A stretch of DNA of 64,000 nt from Bos javanicus (taxonomy: Eukaryota; Chordata; Mammalia; Artiodactyla; Bovidae): the NCBI RefSeq assembly GCF_032452875.1, contig NC_083876.1, positions 23,286,001 to 23,350,000 of the forward strand, read 5' to 3'. Shown here piece after piece: positions 24,231 to 35,689 of this stretch (positions are counted from its first letter, which is position 1; the number at the start of each line of letters is the position of its first letter). Below the pieces are notes generated by a model that saw nothing but the letters and a program-made list of their open reading frames with translations, was not told where the DNA came from and ran no database searches. Both the position numbers and the translations under genes were made by a program.

Positions 24231-24529
24231 TATCTAAGCTGGTATCTCAGGTTTCCTTCCAAAATTACATATTTAAATAATGACATAAAATGAGGAAAAT
24301 AAAAACATACCCAGAGATAAGAAGCAGAAGACTAAACTGAGAATAGATAAACATGGAGAAACGGTTATAGAATGGTAGATTCCTATACACAAAAAACAAC
24401 TGCATTAGTACCAATTGCTTGCCAAGTATCCATCTGATTCATTCTGTTTGAATTAGCAAATTCTATTAAATAGAATAATTGCTTAGTCTCACATCTAAGC
24501 TGATATCTCAGGTTTCCTTCCAAAACTAC
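24231..24529 (+). repeat. Separated direct repeat of about 37 bp
   Basis: tatctaagctggtatctcag plus gtttccttccaaaattac at about 24231-24267 recurs, with two or three changes, at about 24492-24529 (ctaagctgatatctcag...). About 225 bp separate the copies. It may mark an old local duplication. Confidence 0.7.
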
Positions 24530-24724
24530 AAATAACAGCAATGAAGGGAAGTGGGGGGAAGCACTTTTGTTCTCACTGTTATGGGAAAATGCATATATCC
24601 TATCAAACATTTTATTGGCAATGGAAGGACAAAAATCCCTCGGTTACTTGATGTCTATGGAATGAGAGTTACATCGAAGGCCAATATAAACTGACTATGC
24701 AATGGCATTCAAGAGCGGAAATAA

Positions 24725-24778
24725 TAGAGACACTTAATGATGGAAGTGCCCTAGAGACACTTAATGATGGAAGTGCCC
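24725..24778 (+). repeat. Perfect 27-bp tandem duplication
   Basis: The unit starts tagagacacttaatgatgga and ends agtgccc. It occurs at 24725-24751 and 24752-24778 with no differences, so the duplication is recent or conserved by slippage. Confidence 0.9.
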
Positions 24779-25496
24779 AAGAATAACACCACTTCTTTCC
24801 CCACAAGAAGTCAAAGGCACTAAGGACACGAAACAGTGATGAAAACAAGGATAAAGAAGAATTCAATTACTTTCCCACATATAACACTTTCCTCAGACTA
24901 TTAAGATTTGTCCTAATATTTACATGAAATTTACCCACTCAGGCTCATGATCCTATGTCCAAAATCTTAAAGGAATCTCGACATGAATGTAACAACTTTC
25001 ATTAAGCATGCTGTTGTTGCTATAAACCAACTAAAGTTTATCCTAATTCCTTCACTCTCATTTCTCTGATAAACAGCATTTTGGATAGCAAGAGCTTCTT
25101 AGATGAAGCTCTGCTTTCAGGTTCCTTTCAAATGGCTAATAAAGTAAATCCCACAGCCTACACTCTGGGCCTTTATCCAGAAGTCTTTCCTTTGGAAGTC
25201 TGTATTCTTGCAGAGGCGTTTGCATAAACCTAAAACTAGTGATCAAACTATTCACCCAGTTAGTCCCACTTCCTTTTCTCACACTGAAGAAAACAGATTC
25301 ATATGCATGTGCAGCAAATCATAAGAACAGAACTTTATTAAGCTTAAAAAAATGGCTATGTACAGGTATTGTCCCTAGGTAGTCTTCCCTCCTCCCTTTT
25401 CAGAGAAAGAAACCTTATCAATAGAAAAATATAAGCCACATAGGCAGACTTGGTGTACTGCCAAATAAAGTTCAAGCAAATGTCTTTGATGTGAGG

Positions 25497-26110
25497 TCAC
25501 TTTGATACCACACAAGACCCTGTGGGGCTCCTGGGTATAAAGCCTTTCTGTGTCCCCCCACTTCTTTTATTACAGGAATATGCTTCATTCAGCCTCTGTG
25601 ACCTTCCCTGGGTTCCAACACGCAGATGCAAGCAATTGCTAATTAGGGAAGGGAGTAGATGTGAGACAAGGGAGGAACAGTCAAGAAAGAACAGTGCAGC
25701 CTCAGGGCAGGGTCCTGGTTCCTCATCAAGGGATACACACAACATCTTTGAGCTGATTTACAGATACTGAAACCCCCACTAGAAGGGAGAAGTTAACAGT
25801 TAACAACAGTATGGTGCCCATAAGCACACAGACGGCTGGAACCAGAAGACTGATGATGTTTACTCCCACTTACCTCACCAACAACTAATCAGAAGATTGT
25901 CCATGAGCTGGTCACACCCTCTCTGACCTATCACCATAAAACTCCTCACTAACCCCTCCAGTTTAGGAAACACAGTTTTGAAGGCATTAGACCACGGTGG
26001 CCCCCCACAAAGTAATATAGCAGGTCTTTCCTACTTCACTCAAAACTCTTGTCTCTGAGATTTAACTTGCTGTCAGAGTACAGAGGCCAGATTTGGCTTC
26101 AACTTTTCCA
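25497..26110 (+). mobile_element. Probable ruminant ERV LTR
   Basis: About 600 bp with LTR features in order: tgggtataaagcctttctgt, a mid part with gaggagaagttaacagttaac-like sequence, ctgatgatgtttactcccac, a TATA-like ccataaaactcctcac at about 25932, a degraded polyadenylation region (caaagtaatatagcagg) and a tail reading ctctgagatttaacttg and gtacagaggccag. I recall similar LTRs in bovid genomes. No internal viral genes adjoin. It may comprise two overlapping pieces. Confidence 0.55.
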
Positions 26111-26283
26111 AAGAATTTTCCAGGGGAGGTTGCCACTGCTGGAGGTAAGAAACTGATCCTCCAATCCTACTTCATAAACCAAATAACGGCCATTTCCCCT
26201 CACATTTAGACCACCCCCCTCTAAAAATTCAAATTCATTCTATTACTGGAAATCTGTCACATTGCCTTTAAGTCAAGTATAAG

Positions 26284-29030
26284 TGAGAAATGGACTAAAA
26301 TGGACTAGAATGGGCAAATTTAACTCAGATGAACATTATATCTACTACTGTGGGCAAGAATGCCTTAGGAGAAATGAAGTAGCCCTCACAGTCAACAAAA
26401 GAGTCCAAAACGCAGTTCTTGGGTGCAATCTCAAAAACGACAGAAAGATCTCTGTTCAATACCAAGAAAAACCATTCAATGTCACAGTAATCCAAGTCTA
26501 TGCCCCAACCAGTAATGCTGAAGAAGCTGAAGTTCAACGGTTCTATGAAGAACTACAAGGCTTTCTAGAACTAACACCCAAAAAAAGATGTCTTTTTCAT
26601 TATAGGGGACTGGAATGCACAAGTACGAAGTCAAGAGATACCTGGAGTAACAAGCAAATTTGGCCTTGGAGTACAAAATGAAGCAGGGCAAAGGCTAACA
26701 GAGTTTTGAAAGAAAACACACTGGTCATAGTAAACACCCTCTTCCAACAACATAAGAGAAGAATCTACACATGGATATCACCAGGAGGACAACTCAGAAA
26801 TCAGATTGATTATATTCTTTGCAGCCAAAGGCGGAGACGCTCTATACAGTCAGAAAAACAAGACCAGGAGTTGACTATGGCTCAGATCATGAACTCCTTA
26901 TTGCAAAATTCAGACTTAAATTGAAGAAAGTAGGGAAAACCACTAGATCATTCAAGTATGACCTAAATCAAATCCCTTAAAATTATACAGTTGAAGTGAG
27001 AAATAGATTTAAGGGATTAGATCTGATAGACAGAGTGCCTGAAGAACTATGGACAAAATTCGTGATGTTGTACAGGAGGCAGTGATCAAGACCATCCCCA
27101 AGAAAAAAGAAATGCAAAAAGGCAAAATGGTTGTCTGAGGAGGCCTTATAAATAGCTATGAAAAGAAGAGAAGCGAAAGGCAAAGGAGAAAAGGAAAGAT
27201 ATACCCATACGAATGCAAAGTTCCAAAGAATATCAAGGAGAGATAAGAAAGCCTTCCTCAGCGATCAATGCAAAGAAACAGAGGAAAACAAAAGAATGGG
27301 AAAGACTAGAGATCTCTTCAAGAAAATCAGAGATACCAAGGGAACATTTCATGCAAAGATGAGCACAATAAAAGACAGAAATGATATGGACTTAACAGAA
27401 GCAGAAGATATTAAGAAGAGGTGGCACGTATACACAGAAGAACTGTACAAAAAAGATCTTCATGACCCAGATAACCATGATGGTGTGATCACTCACCTAG
27501 AGTCAGACATCCTGGAATGCAAAGTCAAGTGGGCCTTAGGAAGTATCACTGAGAACAAAGCTGGCAGAAGTGATGGAATTCCAGTTGAGCTATTTCGAAT
27601 CCTAAAAGATGATGTCGTGAAAGTGCTGCACTCAATATGCCAGCAAATTTGGAAAACTCAGCAGTGGCCACAGGACTGGAAAAGGTCAGTTTTCATTCCA
27701 ATCCCAAAGAAAGGCAGTGCCAAAGAATGCTCAAACTACCGCACAATTGCACTCATCTCACACGCTAGTAAAGTAATGCTCAAAATTCTCCAAGCCAGGC
27801 TTCAAAAGTACGTGACCGTGAACTTCTAGATAATCAAGCTGGATTTAGAAAAGGCAGAGGAACCAGAGATCAAATTGCCAACATCCGTTGGATCATCGAA
27901 AAAGCAAGAGAGTTCCAGAAAAACATCTAGTTCTGCTTTATTGACTACACCAAAGCCGTTGATTGTGTGGATCACAACAAACTGTGGAAAATTCTTCAAG
28001 AGATTGGAATACCAGACCACCTGACCTGCCTCCTGAGAAATCTGTATGCAGATCAAGAAACAACAGTTAGAACTGGACTTGAAACAACAGACTGGTTCCA
28101 AGTTGGGGAAGGAGTATGTCAAGGCTGTATATTGTTACCCTGCTTATTTAACTTATATGCAGAGTACATCATGCGAAATGCCGGGCTGGATGAAGCACAA
28201 GCTGGAATCAGGATTGCTGGGAGAAATATCAATAACCTCAGATACGCAGATGACATCACCCTTATGGCAGAAAGTGAAGAAAAACTAAAGAGCCTCTTTA
28301 AGAAAGTGAAAGAGGAGCATGAAAAAGTTGGCTTAAAACTCCACATTCAGAAGACAAAGATCGTGGCAACCAGTCCCATCACTTCATGGCAAATAGATGG
28401 GGAATCAATGGAAAAAATGACAGACTTTATTTTGGGGGAGCTCCAAAATCACCGCAGATGGTGACTGCAGCCATGAAATTAAAAGATGCTTGTTCCTTGG
28501 AAGAAAAGCTTTGACCAACCTAGATAGCATATTAAAAAGCAGAGACATTACTTTGCCAAAAAAGGCCCATCTAGTCAAAGGTATGGTTTTTCCAGTAGTC
28601 ATGTATGGATGTGAGAGTTGGACCATAAAGAAAGCTGAGCACCAAAGAACTGATGCTTTTGAACTGTGGTGTTGAAAAAGACTCTTGAGAGTCCCTTGGA
28701 TGGCAAGGAGATCCAACCAGTCAATCCTAAAGGAAATCAAGTCCTGAATATTCATTGGAAGGACTGATGTTGAAGCTGAAACTCCAATACTTTGGCCACC
28801 TGATGCGAAGAACTGACTCACTGGTAAAGACCCTGATCCTGGGAAAGACTGAAGGCAGGAGGAGAAGGGGATGACAGATGAGATGGTTGGATGGCATCAC
28901 TAACTTGATGCACATGAGTTTGAGTAAGTAAGGAGTTGGTGATGGACAGGGAAGACAGGCATGCTGCAGTCCACGGGTCGCGAAGAGTTGGACACAACTG
29001 AGCGACTGAATGGAACTGAACTGAAAGTGA
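26284..29030 (+). mobile_element. Longest BovB (RTE) copy: endonuclease and reverse transcriptase remains
   Basis: About 2.75 kb of BovB, missing only the 5' end. 26283-26940 is the apurinic-type endonuclease region (NDRKISVQYQ, VIQVYAPTSNAEEAE; GDWNA region; QLRNQIDYILCSQ). 27158-27829 leads into reverse transcriptase (VFIPIPKKGSAKECSNYRTI). Motif A appears as FIDYTKAVDCVDHNKLW at 27935-27985 and motif C as LRYADD at 28230-28250. The coding frame shifts repeatedly (26283, 27158, 27967 and 28490 are in different registers), with a TAG at about 27929 and a TGA at about 27137, so it is dead. The 3' end is gactgaatggaactgaactg. Confidence 0.95.
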
Positions 29031-29074
29031 GAAATACGCTTTCAAACAGCATAAGCTGTAACATTATCATATTG

Positions 29075-29566
29075 AGAGAGTCAATTCCTAGGCAGGTTGA
29101 TAAGAAGTCCGGGGGTCCCCAAGGAGAGAAGGGTCTGGAATTCTCAAGGAGGAGGAAAGGACAAATGTTTTTTTCCTCTACATTCCTTAGGATTATATAA
29201 CAATGATGTATCCTGCTTGAGAACAGTTTCTAGACAAAACCTTCTGGCTAATCCTGTAATCTTAAAATGTAAATGATGGGAGTGAATCTAGTAAGGTCTT
29301 TACAACCTCCAGACATTCTTTTGATTCACTGTAATAACTAATTAAAAGGTATATAACTCCATTGCTAACACTAGTGAGGGGGTATTCTTTCTGCCCCCTT
29401 CTGATGTCTATGTCAGAAGCTTTCTCTATCCCTTTTATACTTTAATAAAACTTTATTACATAAAAGCTCTGAGTGATCAAGCCTCATCTCTGGCCCCAGA
29501 CTGAATTCTTCTCCTCCGGAGGCTAAGAATCCTGGCATCTTTCGTGGTTCAGCAACAACCCTTCAA
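29075..29566 (+). mobile_element. Ruminant ERV LTR, about 490 bp
   Basis: Begins tgagagagtcaattcctagg and ends ggttcagcaacaacccttca. Signals in order: ttaaaaggtatataactcc TATA region at about 29343, aataaaactttatt polyadenylation signal at about 29445, and an R/U5-like tail (gagtgatcaagcctcatctc, ctccggaggctaagaatcc). It differs in sequence from the LTR at 25497-26110. No viral internal region adjoins, so it is a solo LTR. Confidence 0.75.
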
Positions 29567-29569
29567 TAT

Positions 29570-30716
29570 CAATAAGACTTTGGGGAAATTAAGGGGTAAA
29601 ATTAAATGTAGGGTTCTCAAGCTACTTCTTTTGAGGAGTTGTGCCTAACTTCAGTTCTGTCTAGTTAGGTGCCCCACCTATGATTTTTCCAAAACTATTA
29701 AGTACTTATTGATATAATGGATAAAACCTACAGATTAAAAATTTTAATATGATTCTGTTCAAAATAAAGGTCTAACATTTAATTACACATTATAATTTTG
29801 TTAAGTATATAAAATATTATTCCTATAACAGTTAACCACATTATTTTATTTTACATAACATTTTGTATTTTTCTACAGCTTTGTCTATAAGGTAAAATTA
29901 TTACCCATGACCAATTTGTTTTTAGCAATATGTATTTTTATCTATCATTAAATATGCAGAAAGTTTGAACATTATGCCTAGCAAAATTAATGACTTTTAT
30001 TATTTATCTGTATTATCGAATTGTTTCTAAAAGTCCAGTACCAGAATTTAATTTAATATAGGCACTACATTTCTTGCAACTGTTCAAACTTATGATGAAA
30101 GTTTTTATATATCAAGTTAAGAAGAGCAAGAGGTGCACAGTCTTTCAAAATTCTCTTAGAGTTAACAAGCAAAATGGCATGGTGATCACAGATCTACAGT
30201 AATAAACATAATCTTGAGCTTTCACTGATGATGATAGATGTGCTATCTTAGTTTCCCACATGTGCCAAAGTTCCATGTTATATTTAACATTTATTCCTGA
30301 TTGTGACTGGCCACAGAATTGAGCAAAACTCTTAAATCAGGTGAATGACATACAAAGATACATGTACTTCAATAAGGGATTGGCAATGATTTTAGAATTC
30401 AAGGAATACACTTTTCACTATATTTCAGATGTAACATGAATTTTGAAAATTATTTTTTACTATTTCTAGGCTGTTCTTATTAAATTAAGGATTTATGCTT
30501 CCCATACATTGTGAATAGCCAAAGAATCCTCTCAGTGGTGGAGTTATATATTGGCATAATTGTAATATGACATGAAGTAATAGAAAAAAAATTCCTATCA
30601 AGAATGTTACTTCAGAAAGGGGAAAAAAACATCATTAGGAACAAATGAAATTATCACAGTTACTCTCAATCTTTTATTGTAGACTTGAGAATATGGTTAT
30701 TGGAAATATTTAAACC
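29570..30716. other. AT-rich intron, no recognised element
   Basis: Unique-looking AT-rich sequence with no ORF or repeat I can support. Confidence 0.5.
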
Positions 30717-30727
30717 TATCCTAATGT

Positions 30728-30950
30728 CTGGGCTTCTGAGGTGGTGCAGTGGTAAAGAATCCACTTCTCAATGCAAGAGACTTAGGAGATTCAGGTTTGA
30801 TTTCTAGGTTGGGAAGATCCCCTGGAGGAGGGCATGGCAATCCACTCCAGTATTCTTGCCTGGAGAATCCCATGGATAGAGGAGCCTGGTGAGTTACAGT
30901 CCACAGAGTTGCAAAGAGTCAAACACAACTGAAGTGATGGAGTACACATG
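30728..30950 (+). mobile_element. Bov-tA SINE with 11-bp target duplication
   Basis: Forward copy: tRNA head from gggcttctgaggtggtgcag, Bov-A end at gcaaagagtcaaacacaact. tatcctaatgt is perfect at 30717-30727 and 30951-30961. Confidence 0.93.
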
Positions 30951-31153
30951 TATCCTAATGTTTGGCAGTATACTGGCAATCAAAAGAATATAATCTTTTA
31001 AGCTCCTAAATATTTAATTAACAAATTACTTGAAAAGGAAAAAGCAACAGGTTGATGAAGAATCACTTGAAAGAAAACGTATGACATCTTAAGGATCTCA
31101 GCCATCAGGTTCCCCTGAGATCTTGCTAATTAACTATGTCACATGTTCACATA

Positions 31154-31718
31154 TGATGGTCACTGCAGATGGTGACTGCTCCCATGAAATGAAAATACAC
31201 TTGCTCCTTGGAAGAAAAGTTATGACAATCTAGACAGCATATTAAAAAGCAGAGATGTTACTTTGCCAACAAAGGTATGATTTTTCCAGTAGTCATGTAT
31301 GGATGTGAGAGTTAGACCATAAAGAAGGCTGAGTGCTAAAGAATTTATGCTTTTGAACTGTGGTGTTGGAGAAGATTCTTGAGAGTCCCTTGGGCTGCAA
31401 GGAGATCAAACCAGTCAATCCTAAAGGAAATCAACCCTGAATATTCAATGGAAGGACTGATGCTGAAGCTGAAGCTCCAATACTTTAGCCACTTGATGTG
31501 AAGACCCAACTCATTAGAAAAGACCTTAATGCTGGGAAAGACTGAAGGCAGGAGGAGAAGGGGACGACAGAAGATGAGATGGTTGGATGGTCTCAGTGAC
31601 TCAATGGACATGAGTTTGAGCAAGCTCTGTGGAGATGGCAAAGGAAGACAGGGAAGCCTGGCATGCTGCAGTCCATGGGGTTTCAAAGAGTCAGACACAA
31701 CTGAGCAACTGAATAACA
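31154..31718 (+). mobile_element. BovB, 5'-truncated
   Basis: Forward: from gatggtcactgcagatggtg through cttgctccttggaagaaaag, the 'CES' region with small deletions at about 31230-31330, to gagcaactgaataacaac. Decayed more than the 21.6-kb copy. Confidence 0.9.
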
Positions 31719-31719
31719 A

Positions 31720-33840
31720 CATGTTCACAAGTGGGAAAACAAAGGGATTGGTGCACAGAAAATATTAGAACAAAACAAAGACTGAAATGATGGTTTTAGC
31801 TTCTGTTTGGGGGGCTTTTTTCCTTTAAAACTAAAGTAAAACTAGAATTGATAAACTGATAAATGTTTTCATTACATTAATAAAGGTTTAGGACAGTAAC
31901 CAATACAAGTTTTACATTCATGGATGAAATCATTCAAATCATAGGAAAATGACAGTAAACACAAGAATCTAGAAGATTGGCAGACTTTACTCTGTTTTTC
32001 CTGGGGTGCAGGAAGCCACCTACCTTGGAGAAGGTAGAAAGTGAAAAATTCTAATAAGATGCTATACTTTTTAAGAGGACACAGGCTTTCCAGTTAGCCT
32101 GGAAAGAACTGCAGGGTTAATGACCATCTAAACTCAGGGTTTGCAAGACATACTCATCAAAGAAAATACAGTTTTTAGGGAGAAGGGGAGATGAGAAAAA
32201 GAAGATGATCTAAAGAGAACCACTGCAATTGAGTGCTAAATACAGTCAAAGTCCAAGAGTGAACATGGAATTAGTCTTTAAATCTAATATAAGGAAGCAT
32301 ATCAGTGTAACTGGGAACGAAATAAAAGGTACTTCTTCAAATCTGAGATAAATCTATCAAATGAGTCTTATATAAAGGACACTGTTTCCAACAGAAGTTT
32401 TAATGCAAGATATAGAAGAATCTTCTCTATTTGGTATTTCTTTCTCATATGGACCCTAATAAAAATAGTATATATAATGTTAAATTATGAATGCCTGCAA
32501 ACCAAGTTGAATAAATCAAAACTAAATTTCATGGAGCATACTTTGCGTATTGTTAAAGTATCAAACTGGGAGGTATATTCTCTACTCGATACTCATCTAT
32601 TAATTGGGGGGGGTGTATGAGGGGAGGGAACGTTTTATACAAAGTCAAGGTAGCAGTTAGCAGACACTTGCATGATAGAAAACCTTCATATGTGAAAGTT
32701 TTCTTATGCTGACTCAGCTAGCTTAATACATAAATGAGCCTTTGTGCAACTTATTCATCTGTTTTTCCAACCACAAGGAATTCTTGCCATTATACGCATT
32801 TGTGGTTTTCTCTGGGTAAAGAATGACGATTGTCCTCTGAGATTGCTTCACATTTTTTATTGGAGGTGGGGCATGCATCTCTTTCTAAGTAAAGGCAAGA
32901 AGAAGGCAGTTCCATACCTATATATTAAATCCTTTGGGATTACTCATGTTAGTGTTATAAACTTTAATATACACAGTGCTCCAATTACTTCTTTATTTAT
33001 ATCACTAATAAAGTGTATTTCATTAGTACAACTTTTCACATTATTGATGAACTCTGTGCTCTACCCTGTTACATGAGAAATAATGAAGGGTATAAAGGAA
33101 AAAACCACATTACCATCTCCAAGACTTTAAGTCACATGTTAGGAATGTCTTATAACTACAAGATAATAAATTAAAAGCTAAATTTGGTATAAAAATAAAC
33201 TTTGCAAAAAGGAGTATGCAATCTCAGTATCCCATTTGTCTTACTGGAAAAATTAATGAGCTCATCCTCTCATGTGAAAGAAAGAGAACTCCCTGCTACC
33301 ACTGGATACTTCTGGGTGAGTGTTTCCTTGAGAAACTTAACAGAGTTTAAATTATTACTTAACATTTTCCATCTGTTTTCAGAGTTATGTGTACCAAATA
33401 TACTGGTCATGAAGCAGAATAATATATAAACTTCCACTGTGTTTGATGAATACTTATAAACACATGTTTTCAGTAGCTTTTTGCAGGTCTTGATTTGCTA
33501 GAAGTATCTTCATTAGTTATATTTATAATACATAATTTATATTTGTACATAGTATTTTGAGAAATATTCTAATTCTGAGAATACAGTTTGACTTGATGAT
33601 TCACGTGAAACTCATTTTTTCCCTTCCTTATATTTTACTAAGTATATGTTAAAACATCTTAACCAATTATGTGGTAGTTGTGACTACCATCCTTAAACTA
33701 AATTACAATACTTAGAAAACGAAATTTCCACTTCATAAGTTAAGAAATTCATATTTGAGAAACATAACTATATTGAACTTGAGATAAACTAATTATTAAT
33801 TTCTGCTGTACATCTGTCAAAAGGTTTAGGAAAGATCATC
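31720..33840. other. AT-rich intron, no recognised element
   Basis: A G-run lies at 32606-32614 with a G-rich flank (about 32603-32632). Plus-strand open frames at 32744-33076 and 33202-33429 look like chance in AT-rich DNA. No repeats or RNA genes recognised. Confidence 0.5.
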
Positions 33841-33841
33841 T

Positions 33842-33945
33842 TGGGACTTTCCTGGCAGTCTAGTGGTTAAGAATCCACACTTTCACTGTAGGGAGCTAAG
33901 GTTCAATTGCATGTTGTGCAGTGTGGCCAATAAATAATAAAATAT
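33842..33945 (+). mobile_element. CHR SINE, short copy
   Basis: gggactttcctggcagtcta, gtggttaagaatccacactt, a short body and gtgtggccaataaataataaa tail. Confidence 0.8.
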
Positions 33946-33959
33946 CTTACTTAAATATA

Positions 33960-34070
33960 ATAACAATGTTCATTTTACAGAAGAGGAAATTAAAGGTCAG
34001 GGAATTTATGTTACAGACCCAGGAAGCCACACAGTTAATAAGCAGCAATAAAGAGATTCATACCAAGCCT
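33960..34070 (+). mobile_element. MIR fragment
   Basis: ttcattttacagaagaggaa, attaaaggtcaggga, aagccacacagttaataagc follow the MIR core ('gaggaaactgag ... ggtcacacagctagtaag'). Confidence 0.7.
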
Positions 34071-34109
34071 CTTTGGGTGCAAGGCACATAATAGGCTGGC
34101 AATTTTTAT

Positions 34110-35210
34110 TCAGGCCCTATTGCCCATTATCCACTCAACAAAGACTGCAAGTTCTACTAGGTTCTGGGGTAAGAGGTGAAGGATACAGAGTTGCTACCCT
34201 AGAGGAAAACAGAAAAGAAAGTCAGTTGGTATATGTCAGTGTGATACAGCCTGTGAAAAGCACCGAGGGGGTGTGGGGACCCTCAGGTTGGGATGGCGAG
34301 GAGGACGTGAAGAGGAGAGAAGGGGTAATCACGAGGACAGAGAGGGAGCCAGTGCCACCAGATTACAGAAGTTCATGAAGGCCATGCCAAGAAGTCTGGA
34401 CTTTTATGATGGGGGAAATGAAGAGTCATTGGATGATTTTAGTCACAAAAGTGACATGATTAGGCATCCCCTTTTGAAACCTTACTCTCTTTTGAAATGG
34501 GAAGGGCCTAATTTAAAAGAGTGGCAGTGGGATTGAATGTCAGTGGGAGAAGAGAGAGCCAACAGATAATTAAGAGGGAAAATCAACAAGGTACACAATG
34601 GGAAAGAAAAGGGAGTTAAAATCCTGAAAATCTCCGAGGTGTCTGGTCGAGGTGACTAAGTGGATGGTGTTGCACTTTCCAAAGTTAAGAAACCTGGGGG
34701 CGGGACTTCCCTGGAGGTCCAATGGTTAAGGCTCCATGCTCTCAATGCAGGGGAGCAGGGTTCAATCCCTGGTCAAGCCACAACTAAGAACCGGCTTAGC
34801 CAGAGAAATTAAAAAACAAACAGAAATGAAGCTTGGAGGACTGGAATGGTATGCTGGGGAGTAACAGAAGAGACAGAAAACAGGACCTAGATGAAAATAG
34901 TGGGGTGCACTGACATTTTAGTGGAGGGGGAGGACCACTGAACTTAGCTATGTAGACTAAGAAGGAAGTACACTGAAGAGCAGAAATGGATTCAGTTTAG
35001 TTCATGGAAATAAAATGTTAAGCCAATGGATTCCTAGGGGAAATGGAGAGGAATATATGAGATAAGGAGGATCAGGCAGAGTGTTTACATTCTCGCAACC
35101 ACAAGGGTGAGATGAGCCAAGAACACAGCTGGAGTTCAACTCTGCGGGGCAGGAGATCCAGCTGAGACTGAGCCATGCAGGCATAGTTATGGAGCTCCAA
35201 TCCCGCATTA
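34110..35210 (-). mobile_element. L2 in reverse orientation, interrupted by a CHR SINE
   Basis: Complement-of-L2 landmarks: actaggttctggggtaagag, 'gaggatacagagttg'-like start, aaatgaagagtcattggatg, aaaagtgacatgattaggca, taagtggatggtgttgcac; after the SINE (34703-34810), ttaagccaatggattcctag and ctggagttcaactctgcggg. Open frames at 34073-34536 fall inside it and are not genes. Confidence 0.6.
34703..34810 (+). mobile_element. CHR SINE, short copy
   Basis: gggacttccctggaggtcca, tggttaaggctccatgctct, ttcaatccctggtcaagcca, then an A-rich tail. It lies within the reverse L2. Confidence 0.82.
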
Positions 35211-35214
35211 ATAA

Positions 35215-35689
35215 TATTTTAATTTAAAAAATACGTGCACAGAAAGGAAATGAATAGGATGTAGTGGCAGTGTAAAACATGGCCCAGTTGGCTCTTCCTT
35301 TAGGGGGAAGAAAGTGTTGGTTCCGGATGGATTTGTACAATGAACATAGGATAAGACCATAGGAGAACTGACTTGGGTTATAAATAAAATCTGTACTAAA
35401 TCTGCAAGCTTGAGAAATTCTTATGTACAGCAGATCTTATCTCTGCTAATGCTTTTAGGGTCAGTGTGAACACACTAGGGTGTCATATATCTGAGTCACC
35501 TCACCCAGAGCCATCACTGCATGCCCGAGAGACTGTGGAGTTACTCCCATGTGAATGGGTTACTGCGACTGGCAACTGAGTTAGCTTACAAAATAGCCTT
35601 GCTTAGTTTCCTCACTCCATAGCCTAAGGGGATCAAGTCCACTCAAAGTGGTCTGGATCGATGGAGGGGAGCCAACATCAATGAGTCCT
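35215..35689. other. Intron sequence, no recognised element
   Basis: Mixed composition. I recognise no repeat, ORF or RNA gene. Confidence 0.45.

Larger units (their letters stand above)
22437..25496. other. 3-kb AT-rich intron block, repeat-poor
   Basis: No clear interspersed element recognised. Small direct duplications are listed separately; another, caatgcatcagtattg, occurs twice at about 23044-23082. About 23875-23910 (agtcagccaagaagtttgttcaag ... ttggctgaccca, shown in parts) may be a scrap of a mariner-type MITE. No coding region or RNA gene seen. Confidence 0.5.

Noticed and set aside
26283..28464. Long open frames with endonuclease and reverse transcriptase similarity as a candidate gene or defence-type reverse transcriptase
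   Set aside because: They are pieces of a decayed BovB in several reading frames with stops; no intact protein is possible.
25497..29566. A complete provirus bounded by two LTRs
   Set aside because: The two LTR-like units differ in sequence and the interior is BovB without gag, pol or env.
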